From Rhodospirillales bacterium (GTDB lineage Bacteria > Pseudomonadota > Alphaproteobacteria > Rhodospirillales > Defluviicoccaceae), in NCBI GenBank assembly GCA_016712375.1, contig JADJRE010000010.1, positions 115,557 through 179,556 of the forward strand: a DNA stretch of 64,000 nt. Direction: 5' to 3'. The notes under the pieces are model-generated. The model had not been told where the DNA came from, ran no database searches, and worked only from the letters and a program-made list of their open reading frames with translations. Shown here in pieces: positions 17,801-26,662 of this stretch (position 1 is the stretch's first letter; each line of letters begins with the position of its first letter). The position numbers and the translations under genes were made by a program.

Positions 17801-18552
17801 AGCGTCAATACCTCAGGGGCCGAAAGCCATCGCACCGCTGGATGGAGTGTCGTGCGAGCCAGGAAGCTGTCGATGAAGCCCCAACACTCCTCGTCGTGGA
17901 AACCGTGGTGGGTCATCAGCCCGGTCGGCTCGGCCGCATCTGCGTCACCAAGGCGGCGCGCCCGCAGATGCGCGAGGACCTGATCAAGAACACGGCCGTC
18001 CCCCATGAAGCCGCGCGTTCCTGGCCAGTCGATGATGTCGACATGGACGTTGATCCGCCGTACTCCCGGCGCAGGATCCGCTCGGTCGCGCGGACCGAGC
18101 GTCGACACGGCGGACAGACCTGCCGCCGGCAGGTGCGCAAGCAGGTGCGGATCCATTCTGTTCCAGGGGGCAACCATCACCGCAACCGCTCGCGGAAAGC
18201 GGCTGATCCGCCGCCAACCTTCCGACAGCTCGGCCAGCATCACCGGTAGCGGCCGATGCACGCCGAACTCTTCCTGTTTGTCACCCTCTGGCGCGTGGTT
18301 TTCGTGGCTCCAGCCGTGCTGCAATACCGAGGCGAGCGGCCGGTCCTCCAGGTGATCACGCAGCCGATCCTCGGCGTCCCGTGGGATAACCGCCAGTGCC
18401 ACCGGTGTGTCGCGCCGCACGGAGAGGTCGAGCAGACGCAACAGCGGGATGTTGAGACAGGTGGCATCGTCGTCGCGCCACCAGAAATGAGCACACCGAC
18501 ATTCTCGATGCCAAGCATCGAGTTCGTCCACGAGGTCACTCCAATCGCTCAT
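17797..18552 (-). CDS. polysaccharide deacetylase (NodB-like) family protein
   Basis: 251-residue protein with the core of a NodB-fold deacetylase. Metal-binding and catalytic elements are visible: FWWRDDDAT (22-30, the conserved Asp pair), HGWSHENH (about 79-86, the His-x3-His ligand motif), MVAPWNRM (corresponding to the RxPW/xAPxxR loop) and a late THHGFHDEE. The enzymes remove N- or O-acetyl groups from sugars of a polymer. No signal peptide is seen, so it probably works on a cytoplasmic intermediate. GGAGGG precedes the ATG. It stands between a glycosyltransferase (24 bases upstream) and the ABC ATPase (ATGA overlap). Confidence 0.85.
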   Translation of the reverse strand: MSDWSDLVDELDAWHRECRCAHFWWRDDDATCLNIPLLRLLDLSVRRDTPVALAVIPRDAEDRLRDHLEDRPLASVLQHGWSHENHAPEGDKQEEFGVHRPLPVMLAELSEGWRRISRFPRAVAVMVAPWNRMDPHLLAHLPAAGLSAVSTLGPRDRADPAPGVRRINVHVDIIDWPGTRGFMGDGRVLDQVLAHLRARRLGDADAAEPTGLMTHHGFHDEECWGFIDSFLARTTLHPAVRWLSAPEVLTL

Positions 18553-18576
18553 GCCTGTCCCTGGCCACCCTCCTTA

Positions 18577-19716
18577 TCAGAGGGTCTCGACGATCTTCGT
18601 CGTCTTTTCGACTCCTGAACAATCGATATCCACCGAAGCGGGCGGCAGCGTCAACGCCCGCTCGATTGCCGCGGCGAGAATTTCCGGCGACAGCCCAGCG
18701 GCCGGCGCCGTCGCTACCCTGCCGCGCTGTTCGAGGACCGAGGCGCGCAGCGCTTGCTCGCTTTCCCCGGCATCCGCGAACGGCACCAGAACCGCGCGTG
18801 TGCCGGCGAACAGAAGGTCCATCACCGTGTTGTAGCCGGCCTGTGAAATCGACAGCAGGCAGTTTTTAAACAGCGCCGGCAAATCGTCGCGCCAACGCTC
18901 GACGATGACACCGGGCGGCTTCGTCCAAGCCAATGCCGCGAACGCCTCTTCGGGCAGGTTCGGGCCGGCGATAAGCCGCCAAGTCCGGCCGGCGAGGCTG
19001 CTCAGCGGCTTCGCGGCCAGTGCCGCACGCAGCAGCGGCAGGCCCACCGCGCCGCCGCCGACGGAAACGATCACCTCTCCCGAGCCCAGCGTATTGCTCG
19101 AACGCGCCGCGCGGTCGGAGCGGTCGACAACGTACCCGGTATAGGAGAGGAGGTCGGACACCTCCGCAATCGGCGGAAAGGAAGCCTCGATCGGCACCAG
19201 CCGTGGATCGCCGTGCACCAGGACGCGATCGAAGAAGCGGCGGGCGCAGGCGACGCTCTTGCGGTTGCGCTCCGGGTCCGGCTTGCCCACCAGAATGTCG
19301 CGGATCGAGCAGAGGATGTGCGGTGAACGCTGGTCGGCGCGGGCGGCACTCAGCAATGGCAGCAGCTCGAAGGCAAACATCCGCCGTCCGAAAGGAAACA
19401 GTTCGATGATCAGGACATCCGGACGCAGCGCATCGTATTCCATCATCAGCCGCGCTACCCGACGGTCGCGCCACGCGTCGTCGATCGGCTGATCATTTTC
19501 GTCCAACAGATTCTTGAACGAAGCGTCGGCGGCGTGAACCGACGGTAATAGAATACGGGCGCAGCCCTCGAAATTCACCCCCGGCACCTCCCGCCCGCCG
19601 AGCACGACGCTGACGTCGAGGCCGGCCACGGCCATACCGCGAGCGATCAACGAGGCGCGCTTGAGATGTCCAATTCCGAGGAGATGCTGGGCATAGAACA
19701 TCACCCTGCGGCTCAC
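18577..19716 (-). CDS. glycosyltransferase, MurG/GT28-like
   Basis: 379-residue GT-B fold glycosyltransferase. The N terminus MFYAQHLLGIGHLKRASLIA has the glycine loop and GHLxR motif of MurG-like enzymes. The C-terminal domain holds VSVGGGAVGLPLL and SISQAGYNTVMDLLFAGTRAVLVPF, the nucleotide-sugar-binding E/D-GxNT-like segment. I place the start at GTG 19716, whose GTGA overlaps the stop of the preceding GT4 gene; an in-frame ATG lies at 19701. The donor and acceptor are unknown. It is clearly related in layout to the glycosyltransferase at 22105-23337 in the same operon. Confidence 0.85.
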   Translation of the reverse strand: MSRRVMFYAQHLLGIGHLKRASLIARGMAVAGLDVSVVLGGREVPGVNFEGCARILLPSVHAADASFKNLLDENDQPIDDAWRDRRVARLMMEYDALRPDVLIIELFPFGRRMFAFELLPLLSAARADQRSPHILCSIRDILVGKPDPERNRKSVACARRFFDRVLVHGDPRLVPIEASFPPIAEVSDLLSYTGYVVDRSDRAARSSNTLGSGEVIVSVGGGAVGLPLLRAALAAKPLSSLAGRTWRLIAGPNLPEEAFAALAWTKPPGVIVERWRDDLPALFKNCLLSISQAGYNTVMDLLFAGTRAVLVPFADAGESEQALRASVLEQRGRVATAPAAGLSPEILAAAIERALTLPPASVDIDCSGVEKTTKIVETL

Positions 19717-20864
19717 GCACACCTCCGCACCGTCGGCAGCGAGCGAATTGCCGCGTCGAGAGACCGGGCCGCCGTCGGCAGATCGTGCCGGCAAGAGACG
19801 AGGTGGCGGGCCGCTTCGCCCATGGTGGCCCGGCGCACCGGATCGGCGAGCAGGATGCGAACCGCCGCAGCAAAAGCATCGACCTCGCCCGGCGCCACCA
19901 GCAGTCCACTGACGCCGTCGGCGACGACGGCGGCGACACCGCCGCTGTTGCCCGCCACCACCGGCAACCCCGCCGCCTCGGCCTCCAGCAACGTCATTCC
20001 CCACGCCTCGTTGATGGCCGGCCAGACATAAAGATCGCAGGCCGCGTAGAGCCGGCGCAGCGCGTCTTCGTCGAGACAGCCGAGTCGCATCGTCCGCCCC
20101 GCCAACGGCGCGAAGGCGGCCTCGACCTCCCGCGTCGCCGGTCCGTCGCCGGCGATCAGCAAACGCCACGGTCGATCGGCCAGCAGCGCCAGGGCTCGCG
20201 CCAACAGTATGAAGGAGGTGGCCTTGTCACCCGGCCGCATCATCGCCACGGTCAGCAGCAACGGTTCGGCGGGATCAAATCCAAAGCGCTCGGCAAGCAA
20301 CCTCCGCTGCTCGGCTCGCTCGGTGGTGGCGCCTGCGAAGGCGCGGACGTCGAGAAACGGCGGTAGTCGCCGCAGCCGGCTCGGATCGGCAAGCAGGGGA
20401 CGGATACCGTCGTCGTCGGCCGGGTTCAGCCCGAGGATCAGGTCAGCTTGCCTGATCGCGGCGGCGGCGGCGGCCCAGCCGAGGGCCCATTGACCGGCCG
20501 CTTGCTTTCCGGCCGAGGATGCTTCCGCAACGATGTACGGAATGCCCAATGCCTGGCTGACCCGCGGACCAAGAAAGTCCGGTGCCTTATGGTACAAGTG
20601 GTAGGTAAACCAAAGTGCCGGCCGCAGCTCGGGTCTCGCCTGCCGCCGGCGCAGTTCGCGGCCGGCAAGTCGCTCGCCAATCCGTGCGAGCCGCTGCTGG
20701 CGTGCCTGGTTGCTGGTCGCGTCCCAACTGCGGAAGTTGCTCACCTGCTCGACGTCGTGTCCGGCCAAGCTCAGCGCCGCCATCAGCAGTCGGGCCATCG
20801 TCCGATCGCCCGACGGCACTGGATCGCCGGGCGGCTTCATTGGCGCGTAGAACGCGATGTGCAT
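19713..20864 (-). CDS. glycosyltransferase family 4 protein
   Basis: 383-residue GT4 (GT-B) enzyme. It opens MHIAFYAPMKPPGDPVPSGDRTMARLL, an acceptor-side loop as in many GT4 proteins. The C-terminal donor domain has LLLTVAMMRPGDKATSF, LLIAGDGPATREVEA and the E-x7-E signature in NEAWGMTLLEAEAAGLPVVAG. The start overlaps the end of the upstream glycosyltransferase by 28 bases, and its stop overlaps the next start by 4, so the chain is tightly coupled. It probably adds one sugar of the same glycan as its neighbours. Confidence 0.9.
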   Translation of the reverse strand: MHIAFYAPMKPPGDPVPSGDRTMARLLMAALSLAGHDVEQVSNFRSWDATSNQARQQRLARIGERLAGRELRRRQARPELRPALWFTYHLYHKAPDFLGPRVSQALGIPYIVAEASSAGKQAAGQWALGWAAAAAAIRQADLILGLNPADDDGIRPLLADPSRLRRLPPFLDVRAFAGATTERAEQRRLLAERFGFDPAEPLLLTVAMMRPGDKATSFILLARALALLADRPWRLLIAGDGPATREVEAAFAPLAGRTMRLGCLDEDALRRLYAACDLYVWPAINEAWGMTLLEAEAAGLPVVAGNSGGVAAVVADGVSGLLVAPGEVDAFAAAVRILLADPVRRATMGEAARHLVSCRHDLPTAARSLDAAIRSLPTVRRCA

Positions 20865-22103
20865 GCCTCACCCGGGTGCTCAAGGCCAAAAGTTGCTGCC
20901 AATCGCTCGACGTTGACTTCTGAACGAAAGAGCCAGCGAACGCGGTGCATCGCCGCCGATCCCAACCGGCGGCGGTAGTCGGGAAAGCGGATCAAGCGAT
21001 GCAGGGTGCGGCTCAGCGCCGTGGCATCATCCGGCGGTACCAGGACTCCGGTCTCACCGTCGATGATCAACTCGGGAATGGCGGAAACCTCCGTCGAAAC
21101 ACAGGCCAGTCCCTGACTTTGCGCCTCCATCAGCACGTTCGGCAACCCGTCGCGGTCGCCGTCAGCAGTCACCCGGCAGGCGAGCACGAACAGATCGGCC
21201 GCGCGGTAGGCTTCGGCGACCTCTTGCTGTGGAAGCGGCCCGCGCCAATCGATGCGCGGTGCGATTCCCAGCCGTGACGCTTGGCGGCGGAGATCCGCTA
21301 GTCGCGGTCCGTCACCGACATGAACGAAGCGCCAATGCAGGTCCGCCGGCAGCCGGGCGAGCGCATCAAGAAGACCCCGGTAGCCCTTCTTCTCAACGGC
21401 GCGGCCGACCGACAGCAGGACGACCGGATCTTCTGAAATGCTACCGTCGAAAGCCCGTTTTCTGCCGACAGGCGGTGGAAAGCGCGCGAAATCGAGGCCG
21501 TGGTAGAGCAGAGTCACCTTGCCGCAGTTGGGCGCCAGCGTCGTCAGATAGCGTGCGTTCAAGGCGGTGCAGGTGACCAGCCAGCGACAATCCTCAAGTT
21601 TTTGGCGCAGCTCCCATTGCGCGGTCGTCCAGACATCCTTGGCGTGGGCCGAGGCACTCCACGGCAGCCCCGACAACCGGGCTGCGTAGCGGACGACTGA
21701 GGCTGGGGTGTGCAGGAAATGCGCGTGCAGCCAGCCAACCTCCGCCGGCAACTCGGCGGCCAGCACCATTGCCTGGCCGAAACGGCGCAGCCGGTTGCGC
21801 GAGAAATCGCGGCGCAGGTCGGCGAGGAACGCGCGCCGGGCAGCTTGCCAGCCCGGGAGCCGCCGTGCGCCGCGCCAGCCGCGCCATACCCGCAGCGGTT
21901 GCCTCATGCAGATATTCGGGTAGGTAAGAGATAGGAGCCTCGATCTCCTGATGTACAGGGTGGACGGCCGGATCGGTCGGCAGCCGCATCGAGTACAGCC
22001 GGATGTCCAGGCCGCACCGCTCAAGCGCCCGGATCTCCTGGGCGATGAATGTCTCGGATAGACGCGGATAGCCCTTAAGGACAAAAGCGACAGGCGGCGC
22101 CAC
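20837..22103 (-). CDS. glycosyltransferase family 4 protein, with one frameshift near 21900
   Basis: GT4 enzyme of about 421 residues read in two frames. The N-terminal part starts at GTG 22103, one base after the upstream stop (PPVAFVLKGYPRLSETFIAQEIRAL ... YLPEYLHEA). It continues in the other frame as PLRVWRGWRGARRLPGW ... WLHAHFLHTPASVVRYAARL, then SVGRAVEKKGYRGLLDAL and the donor motif DGLPNVLMEAQSQGLACVSTEVSAIPELI. The frames join if one base is removed within GCAACCG at about 21897-21902, so the sequence has one extra base. The protein is otherwise uninterrupted, which favours a sequencing slip. If real, the gene is inactive and translation of the downstream genes may suffer. Confidence 0.82.
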
Positions 22104-22104
22104 G

Positions 22105-23337
22105 CTACCCTGCTTCGCCGACCAGCGAAAGCCGCGCAGAACGGGAACGGGGCCGTTCGAGCCAGTGATCGACCAGCCCACCAATCACGTCCAGCCCATC
22201 GAGAAGGCCCGGGATGGACACCTCAGATGGCTTGGGCTGGTGGGGTAACGCCCGCAGCGCCGCAGCCATCCGCGCCGCGCCGGTCTCGCCGTCGGTATCG
22301 AGCATGCTGGTCAATCCCAGCGATTGGGCGCGTGACGCCCGAATGTACTGCTCGAGTCGCGGCTCGGTGCGCGGCACGATCAGCGCCGGCTTGTCGAATG
22401 ACAGGATCTCGCAGAAGGTGTTGTAGCCGCCCATCGCGACGATTCCGGCGGCCTTGGCCATCAGGTTCTCGATGTTTGCCTCGAAAGTGATGGCGTGAAC
22501 CCGTGGAAGCCTTTCCACCCGACGCATGAAATCCGCCTGCAGGCTGGAATGCATGAACGGACCGAGCACCAGGAATGCCGAGAGCGGCAGATCGTCGTGT
22601 TCCTCGTAGGCGCGCAACACCCAATCGATCAGCATCGCCCCGTCGCCGCCGCCGCCGGTGGTCACCAGCAAAAACTTCTCCTCGTCGACTGGCGAGGCGA
22701 GCACGGGCGTTCCCTGCCGTGGCGCGGGCTCCCGCCGGAGGTAACCCGTGTATCGAACCTTCGCCGCCACCGAAGGCGGCAGTGGGATCCCTTCAAGGGC
22801 GTTACAGATTTGCGGCAATCCGTAGACCCAGACGGCGTCGTAGAAGGCATCGAGTGCCGGAGCCGCATTCTTCCGCTCCCATTCCTCGGCCAGATGCCCC
22901 GGTTCATCCATCACGTCGCGCAGCCCGAGTACCATCGGCGTGCCGCGTGCCTTCAGCAGCATGAGGGTATCCCTGACCTCGCCACGGAGGCCGAGTGGCT
23001 CCTTGTCGACGAGGAACACATGCGGCTGGAACGCTTCGGCTGTGTGCCGGATGATCGTGCCGCGCATCGACAAGATAGCCTCCAGCCCGATGTCCAGGCT
23101 GAGCGGCTGATAGTCGCCATCCTTGAGCTTGATGACGCCGGGGATCCGGACGAAATCCACCCTGGTGCGGAAGCTGAAGCTGCCGATGATCGGCGATCCG
23201 GAGAGGATCAGCACCGATAAATCGCGCCTCCGACCGACCAGCGCATGCGCTATCGTCCGGCAGCGTCGCAGATGACCCAGGCCAAAGGTATCGTGGCTGT
23301 AGATCAACAGCCGGAACTGCCCGCTACCCTGCCTCAT
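22105..23337 (-). CDS. glycosyltransferase, MurG-like
   Basis: About 410-residue GT-B glycosyltransferase and first gene of the operon. The N terminus FRLLIYSHDTFGLGHLRRCRTIAHAL has the nucleotide-loop plus GHLRR motif. The C-terminal half holds LLVTTGGGGDGAML, FEANIENLMAKAAGIVAMGGYNTFCEILSFDKPALIVPR and RLEQYIRA, equivalent to the UDP-sugar-binding GGxNTxxE region of MurG. The start is uncertain: an ATG at 23337 leaves the conserved domain close to the N terminus, while 23418 adds 27 poorly conserved residues. Neither has a strong ribosome site. It diverges from the ABC transporter gene at 23519. Confidence 0.82.
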   Translation of the reverse strand: MRQGSGQFRLLIYSHDTFGLGHLRRCRTIAHALVGRRRDLSVLILSGSPIIGSFSFRTRVDFVRIPGVIKLKDGDYQPLSLDIGLEAILSMRGTIIRHTAEAFQPHVFLVDKEPLGLRGEVRDTLMLLKARGTPMVLGLRDVMDEPGHLAEEWERKNAAPALDAFYDAVWVYGLPQICNALEGIPLPPSVAAKVRYTGYLRREPAPRQGTPVLASPVDEEKFLLVTTGGGGDGAMLIDWVLRAYEEHDDLPLSAFLVLGPFMHSSLQADFMRRVERLPRVHAITFEANIENLMAKAAGIVAMGGYNTFCEILSFDKPALIVPRTEPRLEQYIRASRAQSLGLTSMLDTDGETGAARMAAALRALPHQPKPSEVSIPGLLDGLDVIGGLVDHWLERPRSRSARLSLVGEAG

Positions 23338-23518
23338 CCCCTGGTCACCGGCATCGCGTCTGTCGGCCGAGCCGTATTTGCCCCGGCCGTGATTGCATTG
23401 GCCATTGGCTTGGCGCATTAATCAACCAAAGTCGATAAACTTCAAGAGCGAACACCGACACACCAGGGCCGCCAGCCCGACTTTTTCTCACCATATTACA
23501 TTACAGCGCTGACGCTTC

Positions 23519-26161
23519 ATGGAGCCCACTCTTTTCAAGTATATCCAACGTTACAGCTGGCGGCAACAGGTCCTGTTGCTGGTGATGACCTTCGCCTCGT
23601 TCCCGTTTCTTTATGCGTCGCTTGAGCTGCCAAAGATTATCATCAATCAAGCTATCGCGGCGAGCGATTTTCCGAAGACAATCCATGGATTCTACCTAGG
23701 CCAGGTACAGTACCTGCTAATTCTATGCGGGATCTTTCTCCTGTTGGTGGGAGCGAACGGCGGTTTCAAGTATTTCATCAACCTCTACAAGGGCCGGCTC
23801 GGCGAGAGGATGCTGCGCCGCCTGCGCTACCAGTTGTTCACCCAGACGCTGCGATTTCCCATCCCGCATTTTCGCCGCACTTCCCAGGGCGAGGTGATCG
23901 CGATGATCACCTCGGAAGTAGAGCCGCTCGGCGGGTTTATCGGCGATGCTGTGGCGCAGCCGGCGTTTCAAGGCGGGACCCTTCTGACCATCCTGGCCTT
24001 CATGTTTGCCCAGGACGTGGTGCTGGGCCTTGCCGCTATCGCTCTCTATCCACTGCAAATGTACCTGATTCCAAAGCTGCAACGACAGGTGAACGCGCTG
24101 GCCAAGGATCGGGTTCGCACCGTTCGCCGGCTTGCCGAGAGAATTGGCGAGGGCATCGCCGGCATTGAGGAGGTCCATGCGCACGATACTGCTGAATGGC
24201 ATCGTGCCGACTTCGCAAGTTGGATTGGCAGGATCTATGACATTCGTCTACAGATTTACCGAAAAAAGTTCTTTATTAAATTCCTAAATAATTTCATTGC
24301 GCAATTGACGCCGTTTTTCTTCTACTTGATCGGCGGATATTTAGTCATCAAGGGCGATTTAACGTTCGGGGCTCTCGTTGCTGTTCTTTCCGCTTATAAG
24401 GATTTGTCGTCACCATGGAAAGAGCTACTGGATTGGTACCAGCAGAAGGAAGATACGCGGGTCAAGTATGACCAACTCATCGAGCAGTTTCGCCCGCCGG
24501 GAATGTTGGCGGAAGATTTACAACAACCCTCGAGCGGGCCAGTAACGCGCTTGAGCGGTACGGTGATCGCCGGAAATGTGTCTTTGGAAGATGAAGGCGG
24601 TGTGAAGACCGTTGAGCAGGCAAGCTTTAGATTTAACATTGGCGACCACGTAGCTCTGCTTGGCAACGCCAGTTCCGGCACCGACGCCGTTGCCCTCATG
24701 CTGGCGCGACTGCTACAGCCGACGTCCGGGACGATCTGTATTGGCGACATCAACATTGCGACGCTGCCCGAGGCGGTCACGGGCCGCCGAATTGCGTACA
24801 TCGGCAACCACGTGCCGTTGATCAACGGCAGCCTGCGCGACAACTTGTACTATGGCATGCGAAACCGGCTGGTGCGTGCCTCCGAGCCACTTGACGACCA
24901 AGCGCGGACAGCACGCGAGCGCTACGTCCTGGAGGCTTCGAAGTCGGGCAACACATCAAGCGACCCAGCGGGGGAGTGGATCGACTACGCAATGTACGAT
25001 CTGAGCGGCCCCGAGGACCTCGCGGCGCGCGCCATGAACATCTTGCGACTGGTCGACCTGGAGCCAGATTTGTTTGGCCTCGGGTTGAAAGGCACCGTCG
25101 ATCCTAACGAGAATGATAGCCTTGCTGGCCGCATTCTGGATGCGCGACGGGTACTGCGTAAGCATCTTGGAGACCGGCAGTATCGGGGCTTGGTCGAAAT
25201 CTTTGATCGCAACCTCTACAACCAGAACATGTCGGTCGCTGAAAATCTCCTGTTCGGCTTGCCGATTGGTGACAGCTTCGATATCGACCGCCTGGGCGAC
25301 CATCCGTACGTGCAGAAAGTCCTGGAAGAAGTGGGGCTACGCGACGAGTTGTTTGCCCTCGGCCTGCGCATTGCCAAAATCATGGTTGATCTGTTGCGCG
25401 ACCTTCCAGCCGGTCACGAATTCTTTGACCGGTTCAGTTTCATCAGCGCCGACGACTTGGCCGAGTATCAGGCTGCGATTCCCCGCGTCGAAAGCATGGG
25501 ATTTGCCGATGCCGAGCCCGCGGATCGTAATCTCTTGTCGTCGCTGCCCTTCCGCGGCATCCCGGCCCGCCACCGGCTGGGCGTGATGGACGATGCTATC
25601 GAGCGCAGGCTGCTTCAGGCCCGACGGATCTTTGCCGAAGGATTGCCGAAAGAACTACGCGGATCCGTCGCCTTCTTTGATGCCGAGGCCTATAACCCTG
25701 CAGCCTCGGTGCAGGACAACATCCTGTTCGGCAAGCTGGTCTACGGAAGGCAGCAGGCGCAGCGGCAGGTAGGCGCGCTTATCGCGCAGGTTGTCGATGA
25801 ACTGAGCCTTCGGGCGGATATCGTCGATCTGGGATTGGAATTCGATGTTGGCATCGGCGGCAGCCGTTTGTCGGCAGCGCAGCGACAGAAGCTCGCTATC
25901 GCGCGTGCGCTTATGAAGCGGCCGGATCTGCTAATCCTGGACAACGCCACCGCATCGATCGATGCCGCGGGTCAGGCAGCGTTACAGGCCAAGCTGCTCA
26001 AGGATACCGCAGTCAACGGGCTAGTTTGGGTAACCAGCGATAGCCGACAGGCGGCGGAATTTGATCATCTTATCGTGCTGGAAGCAGGACGGGTAGTCGA
26101 CCAGGGTCCTGCTGCCTCTGTGCTCGCCAACCTGGAAGCAGCGTTGATCGGCGAAAGTTAG
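23519..26161 (+). CDS. degenerate ABC transporter, transmembrane domain plus expanded nucleotide-binding domain
   Basis: 880-residue half-transporter. Residues about 15-320 form an ABC exporter membrane domain (RLGERMLRRLRYQLFTQTLRFPI is the usual intracellular coupling helix). The ATPase part is abnormal. The Walker A position is GNASSGTDA (382-390), with Thr in place of the essential Lys. The signature is LSAAQRQ (784-790) rather than LSGGQ. Walker B is LLILDNA (804-810), with Asn for the catalytic Glu. The H-loop reads VTSDS. Walker A and signature are 400 residues apart, about three times the normal distance. The gap contains three copies of a unit with SVxxNLxFG (436-446, 570-580, 728-738) followed by an L-F/V-x-LGL helix end (518-523, 611-616, 768-773). 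It is probably a regulator or lipid/glycan carrier without normal ATP hydrolysis. It is followed 13 bases later by a cNMP-binding gene. Confidence 0.88.
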   Translation: MEPTLFKYIQRYSWRQQVLLLVMTFASFPFLYASLELPKIIINQAIAASDFPKTIHGFYLGQVQYLLILCGIFLLLVGANGGFKYFINLYKGRLGERMLRRLRYQLFTQTLRFPIPHFRRTSQGEVIAMITSEVEPLGGFIGDAVAQPAFQGGTLLTILAFMFAQDVVLGLAAIALYPLQMYLIPKLQRQVNALAKDRVRTVRRLAERIGEGIAGIEEVHAHDTAEWHRADFASWIGRIYDIRLQIYRKKFFIKFLNNFIAQLTPFFFYLIGGYLVIKGDLTFGALVAVLSAYKDLSSPWKELLDWYQQKEDTRVKYDQLIEQFRPPGMLAEDLQQPSSGPVTRLSGTVIAGNVSLEDEGGVKTVEQASFRFNIGDHVALLGNASSGTDAVALMLARLLQPTSGTICIGDINIATLPEAVTGRRIAYIGNHVPLINGSLRDNLYYGMRNRLVRASEPLDDQARTARERYVLEASKSGNTSSDPAGEWIDYAMYDLSGPEDLAARAMNILRLVDLEPDLFGLGLKGTVDPNENDSLAGRILDARRVLRKHLGDRQYRGLVEIFDRNLYNQNMSVAENLLFGLPIGDSFDIDRLGDHPYVQKVLEEVGLRDELFALGLRIAKIMVDLLRDLPAGHEFFDRFSFISADDLAEYQAAIPRVESMGFADAEPADRNLLSSLPFRGIPARHRLGVMDDAIERRLLQARRIFAEGLPKELRGSVAFFDAEAYNPAASVQDNILFGKLVYGRQQAQRQVGALIAQVVDELSLRADIVDLGLEFDVGIGGSRLSAAQRQKLAIARALMKRPDLLILDNATASIDAAGQAALQAKLLKDTAVNGLVWVTSDSRQAAEFDHLIVLEAGRVVDQGPAASVLANLEAALIGES

Positions 26162-26174
26162 AGCGAGAACTCAC

Positions 26175-26645
26175 GTGGATTATAAAGAAGCCGTTTCGGT
26201 TCTCCGTGGAATACCGGTATTCGCGTCGCTTGATACGGCGAGCCTCAAGCTGCTTGCGTTTTCGAGTAGCTACCTGAGCCTCGATGATGGTGAGGCGCTG
26301 TGTCACCAGGGAGATCCAGGCGACAGCGTTTTTCTGGTCGACGAAGGCGAAGTGGAAGTTTCCATTGTGGTCGGAGACACAGGCCGCATTCGCCTCGCGA
26401 CGCTTGGCCGGCATGACATTTTCGGTGAGATGGCCGTGATCTGCAATCAGCCCCGGACCGCTGATGTGCACGCCCGCGGACCGCTGAAAGTGCTGAAGAT
26501 CGAGGCCGACGTCTTTTTGCAGCTGATCACTGCCAACCCTGATGCGGCGCTCGGCATGATGCGGGTTTTGGCGGAACGATTGATGCGATTCACGGAAAGG
26601 TACGAGCAGCTGAAGCGGGAACGGCCGAACTCCACGGGCATGTAG
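26175..26645 (+). CDS. cyclic nucleotide-binding domain protein
   Basis: 156-residue protein consisting of one cNMP-binding beta-barrel. The barrel shows GEALCHQGDPGDSVFLVDEGEVEVSI and the phosphate-binding cassette region FGEMAVICNQPRTADVHA (FGExA ... R-T-A), the canonical pattern for binding cAMP or cGMP. There is no DNA-binding helix-turn-helix behind the barrel, so it is not a CRP-type transcription factor. A C-terminal helix (RVLAERLMRFTERYEQLKRE) may dimerise or dock. Translation starts at GTG 26175, 13 bases after the degenerate ABC transporter, so it is probably a dedicated regulatory subunit; that is inference from position. Confidence 0.88.
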   Translation: MDYKEAVSVLRGIPVFASLDTASLKLLAFSSSYLSLDDGEALCHQGDPGDSVFLVDEGEVEVSIVVGDTGRIRLATLGRHDIFGEMAVICNQPRTADVHARGPLKVLKIEADVFLQLITANPDAALGMMRVLAERLMRFTERYEQLKRERPNSTGM

Positions 26646-26662
26646 ACGGCGGACTGGTGGCT

